Source: Gammaproteobacteria bacterium
GTDB taxonomy: Bacteria; Pseudomonadota; Gammaproteobacteria; Pseudomonadales; Azotimanducaceae_A
Assembly (NCBI GenBank): GCA_026713405.1
Contig: JAPOON010000459.1
Coordinates: forward strand, 1 to 14,402
Direction: 5' to 3'
DNA length: 14,402 bases
How positions within the stretch are numbered: the first letter of the stretch is position 1; each line of letters begins with the position of its first letter. Of the stretch, positions 13,884 through 14,402 are shown piece after piece. Made by a program: the position numbers and the translations under genes. The notes beneath the pieces are model-generated. The model did not search any database and had not been told where the DNA came from. It saw only the letters and a program-made list of their open reading frames with translations.

Positions 13884-13940
13884 TTTATGCGACAAAAAAC
13901 GTCTTTTACGTCAAATAGGTGGCTTTATTTGTCGCATAAA
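13884..13940. repeat. 13-bp perfect inverted repeat, candidate operator pair
   Basis: TTTATGCGACAAA (13884-13896) and TTTGTCGCATAAA (13928-13940) are exact reverse complements with 31 bp between them. The right arm covers the expected -35 zone of the Fic promoter. Related GCGAC half-sites are TTTGCGACGGG (13865-13875) and TTAGCGACATA (13946-13956). Between the arms is CGTCAA (13909-13914), which is TTGACG on the minus strand and could be a -35 for the divergent crotonase gene. The array looks like a multi-site operator, probably bound by the winged-helix domain of the adjacent Fic protein (inference). Confidence 0.55.
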
Positions 13941-13954
13941 GGTTTTTAGCGACA

Positions 13955-13960
13955 TATAAT
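13955..13960 (+). promoter_or_regulatory. Consensus -10 box of the Fic gene, leaderless layout
   Basis: TATAAT lies seven bases before the ATG at 13968, so transcription would begin at or next to the start codon. There is no Shine-Dalgarno sequence (the bases between are CCGCCAC). The -35 at 17 bp (TCGCAT) is poor and lies inside the inverted-repeat arm, as in tightly regulated promoters. Confidence 0.5.
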
Positions 13961-13967
13961 CCGCCAC

Positions 13968-14402
13968 ATGCCGAAGCGGATCCCCGAACAAGAGCTTGAC
14001 GCCATTCTCACCGTCGTGGCGGCCCATCCGGCAGGCGTGCGGGTCAGTGCCATCCGTGAGGGACTGCCCCATGAGCTGCCGCCACGGACGCTGCAGCGCC
14101 GCCTCGCCCTGCTGGTGGAACAGAAGCGGCTGATCGCTGAAGGGCAGCGCAAGGGTCGTCGCTATCGTGTTCCCGTCACCCAATCCGGCAAAGGGCGTTC
14201 GGTCGCGGGTAGCGCGATCGCCGAGGCGCATGGCGAAGTCTATGTGCCGCTCTCGCCAGAGGCGGAGGCCGTCAAGCAGGCGATTCGCGCGCCGATTCAG
14301 AAACGGCAACCGGTGGGCTACCAGCGCGCCTTCCTCGACAACTACCGGCCCAACGTCACCTGCTACCTGCCGGCGGAAACGCGCCGACGCCTGCTCGACA
14401 TG
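13968..14402 (+). CDS. Fic-family protein with N-terminal winged-helix domain (5' part)
   Basis: ATG 13968 opens a frame that runs off the window, giving 145 residues. Residues 1-70 look like a winged helix-turn-helix: ILTVVAAHPAGVRVSAIREGL, then LPPRTLQRRLALLVEQKRLI as recognition helix and strand, and GQRKGRRYRV as the wing. After a linker come QAIRAPIQKRQPVGYQRAFL and DNYRPNVTCYLPAETRRRLL, the phrase that precedes the Fic core in a class of Fic proteins with such N-termini. The catalytic HPFxxGNGR motif would lie downstream of the window, so activity (AMP transfer from ATP to a target protein) cannot be checked. The gene lacks a ribosome site and has its -10 next to the ATG, so it is probably leaderless. 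The nearby GCGAC repeats suggest autoregulation. A long open minus-strand frame over the same region is its shadow. Confidence 0.75.
   Translation, partial: MPKRIPEQELDAILTVVAAHPAGVRVSAIREGLPHELPPRTLQRRLALLVEQKRLIAEGQRKGRRYRVPVTQSGKGRSVAGSAIAEAHGEVYVPLSPEAEAVKQAIRAPIQKRQPVGYQRAFLDNYRPNVTCYLPAETRRRLLDM

Larger units (their letters stand above)
13766..13967. other. Divergent intergenic region, crotonase / Fic
   Basis: This 202-bp gap holds the control elements listed separately in its right half (13865-13960), which is AT-rich. The left part (13766-13860) contains only the ribosome site of the crotonase gene and an isolated GCGACGATAGG at about 13834. No small gene or terminator is evident. 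Confidence 0.5.

Noticed and set aside
13911..14309. 132-codon minus-strand frame over the Fic gene start
   Set aside because: The plus-strand frame shows a winged helix and a Fic-type linker; the minus frame has no motif and would end in the operator region.

Overview
The window is GC-rich and gene-dense, with hardly any non-coding space. It carries genes for CoA-thioester catabolism: five acyl-CoA dehydrogenases (ACADs), two crotonase-fold proteins, an SDR, an alpha/beta-hydrolase, three luciferase-like flavin oxidoreductases, a PPOX-type split-barrel protein and a GPH-type transporter. At the right edge is the 5' part of a Fic-family gene with an N-terminal winged helix. I see no rRNA, tRNA, CRISPR array or intact transposase. 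Content and style suggest a free-living proteobacterium, most likely an environmental gammaproteobacterium that degrades hydrophobic, lipid-like or alicyclic compounds. That placement is inference.

Layout. 1-288 (+) is the C-terminal end of a luciferase-like oxidoreductase, convergent with a second one at 310-1056 (-). From 1165 to 4909 (+) runs a likely operon of GPH transporter, short ACAD and long ACAD. A small stem-loop repeat at 4905-4942 separates it from a convergent minus-strand pair, PPOX protein (6323-5853) then luciferase-like oxidoreductase (5776-4937). A stand-alone ACAD (7648-6455, -) diverges from a crotonase-fold gene (7777-8583, +). From 13765 down to 8713 (-) lies a five-gene run: crotonase-fold protein, long ACAD, short ACAD, alpha/beta-hydrolase, SDR. 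Two of its junctions are 4-nt stop/start overlaps. A well-formed sigma70-like promoter with a perfect 12-bp palindrome over its -10 sits inside this run, just after the crotonase gene. The Fic-family gene (13968 to the edge, +) diverges from this run. Its TATAAT ends 7 nt before the ATG, and the region between holds a 13-bp inverted repeat and further GCGAC motifs.

How the genes may work together. The two adjacent short/long ACAD pairs match the architecture of heterotetrameric (alpha2beta2) ACADs of the ChsE4-ChsE5 type, known from sterol side-chain breakdown. In both pairs only the long subunit has the Glu at the LCAD/IVD-type catalytic position. With the crotonases (hydration or isomerisation), the SDR (3-hydroxyacyl or alcohol oxidation) and the hydrolase (thioester or C-C cleavage), this gives most steps of a beta-oxidation-like route for a bulky or cyclic acyl-CoA. 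No thiolase and no CoA ligase is visible here, so the route is incomplete in this window or ends in hydrolysis. The GPH transporter keeps the cation-site aspartates of MelB but lacks its sugar-binding aspartates, which fits import of a non-sugar substrate. The substrate itself cannot be read from the sequence.
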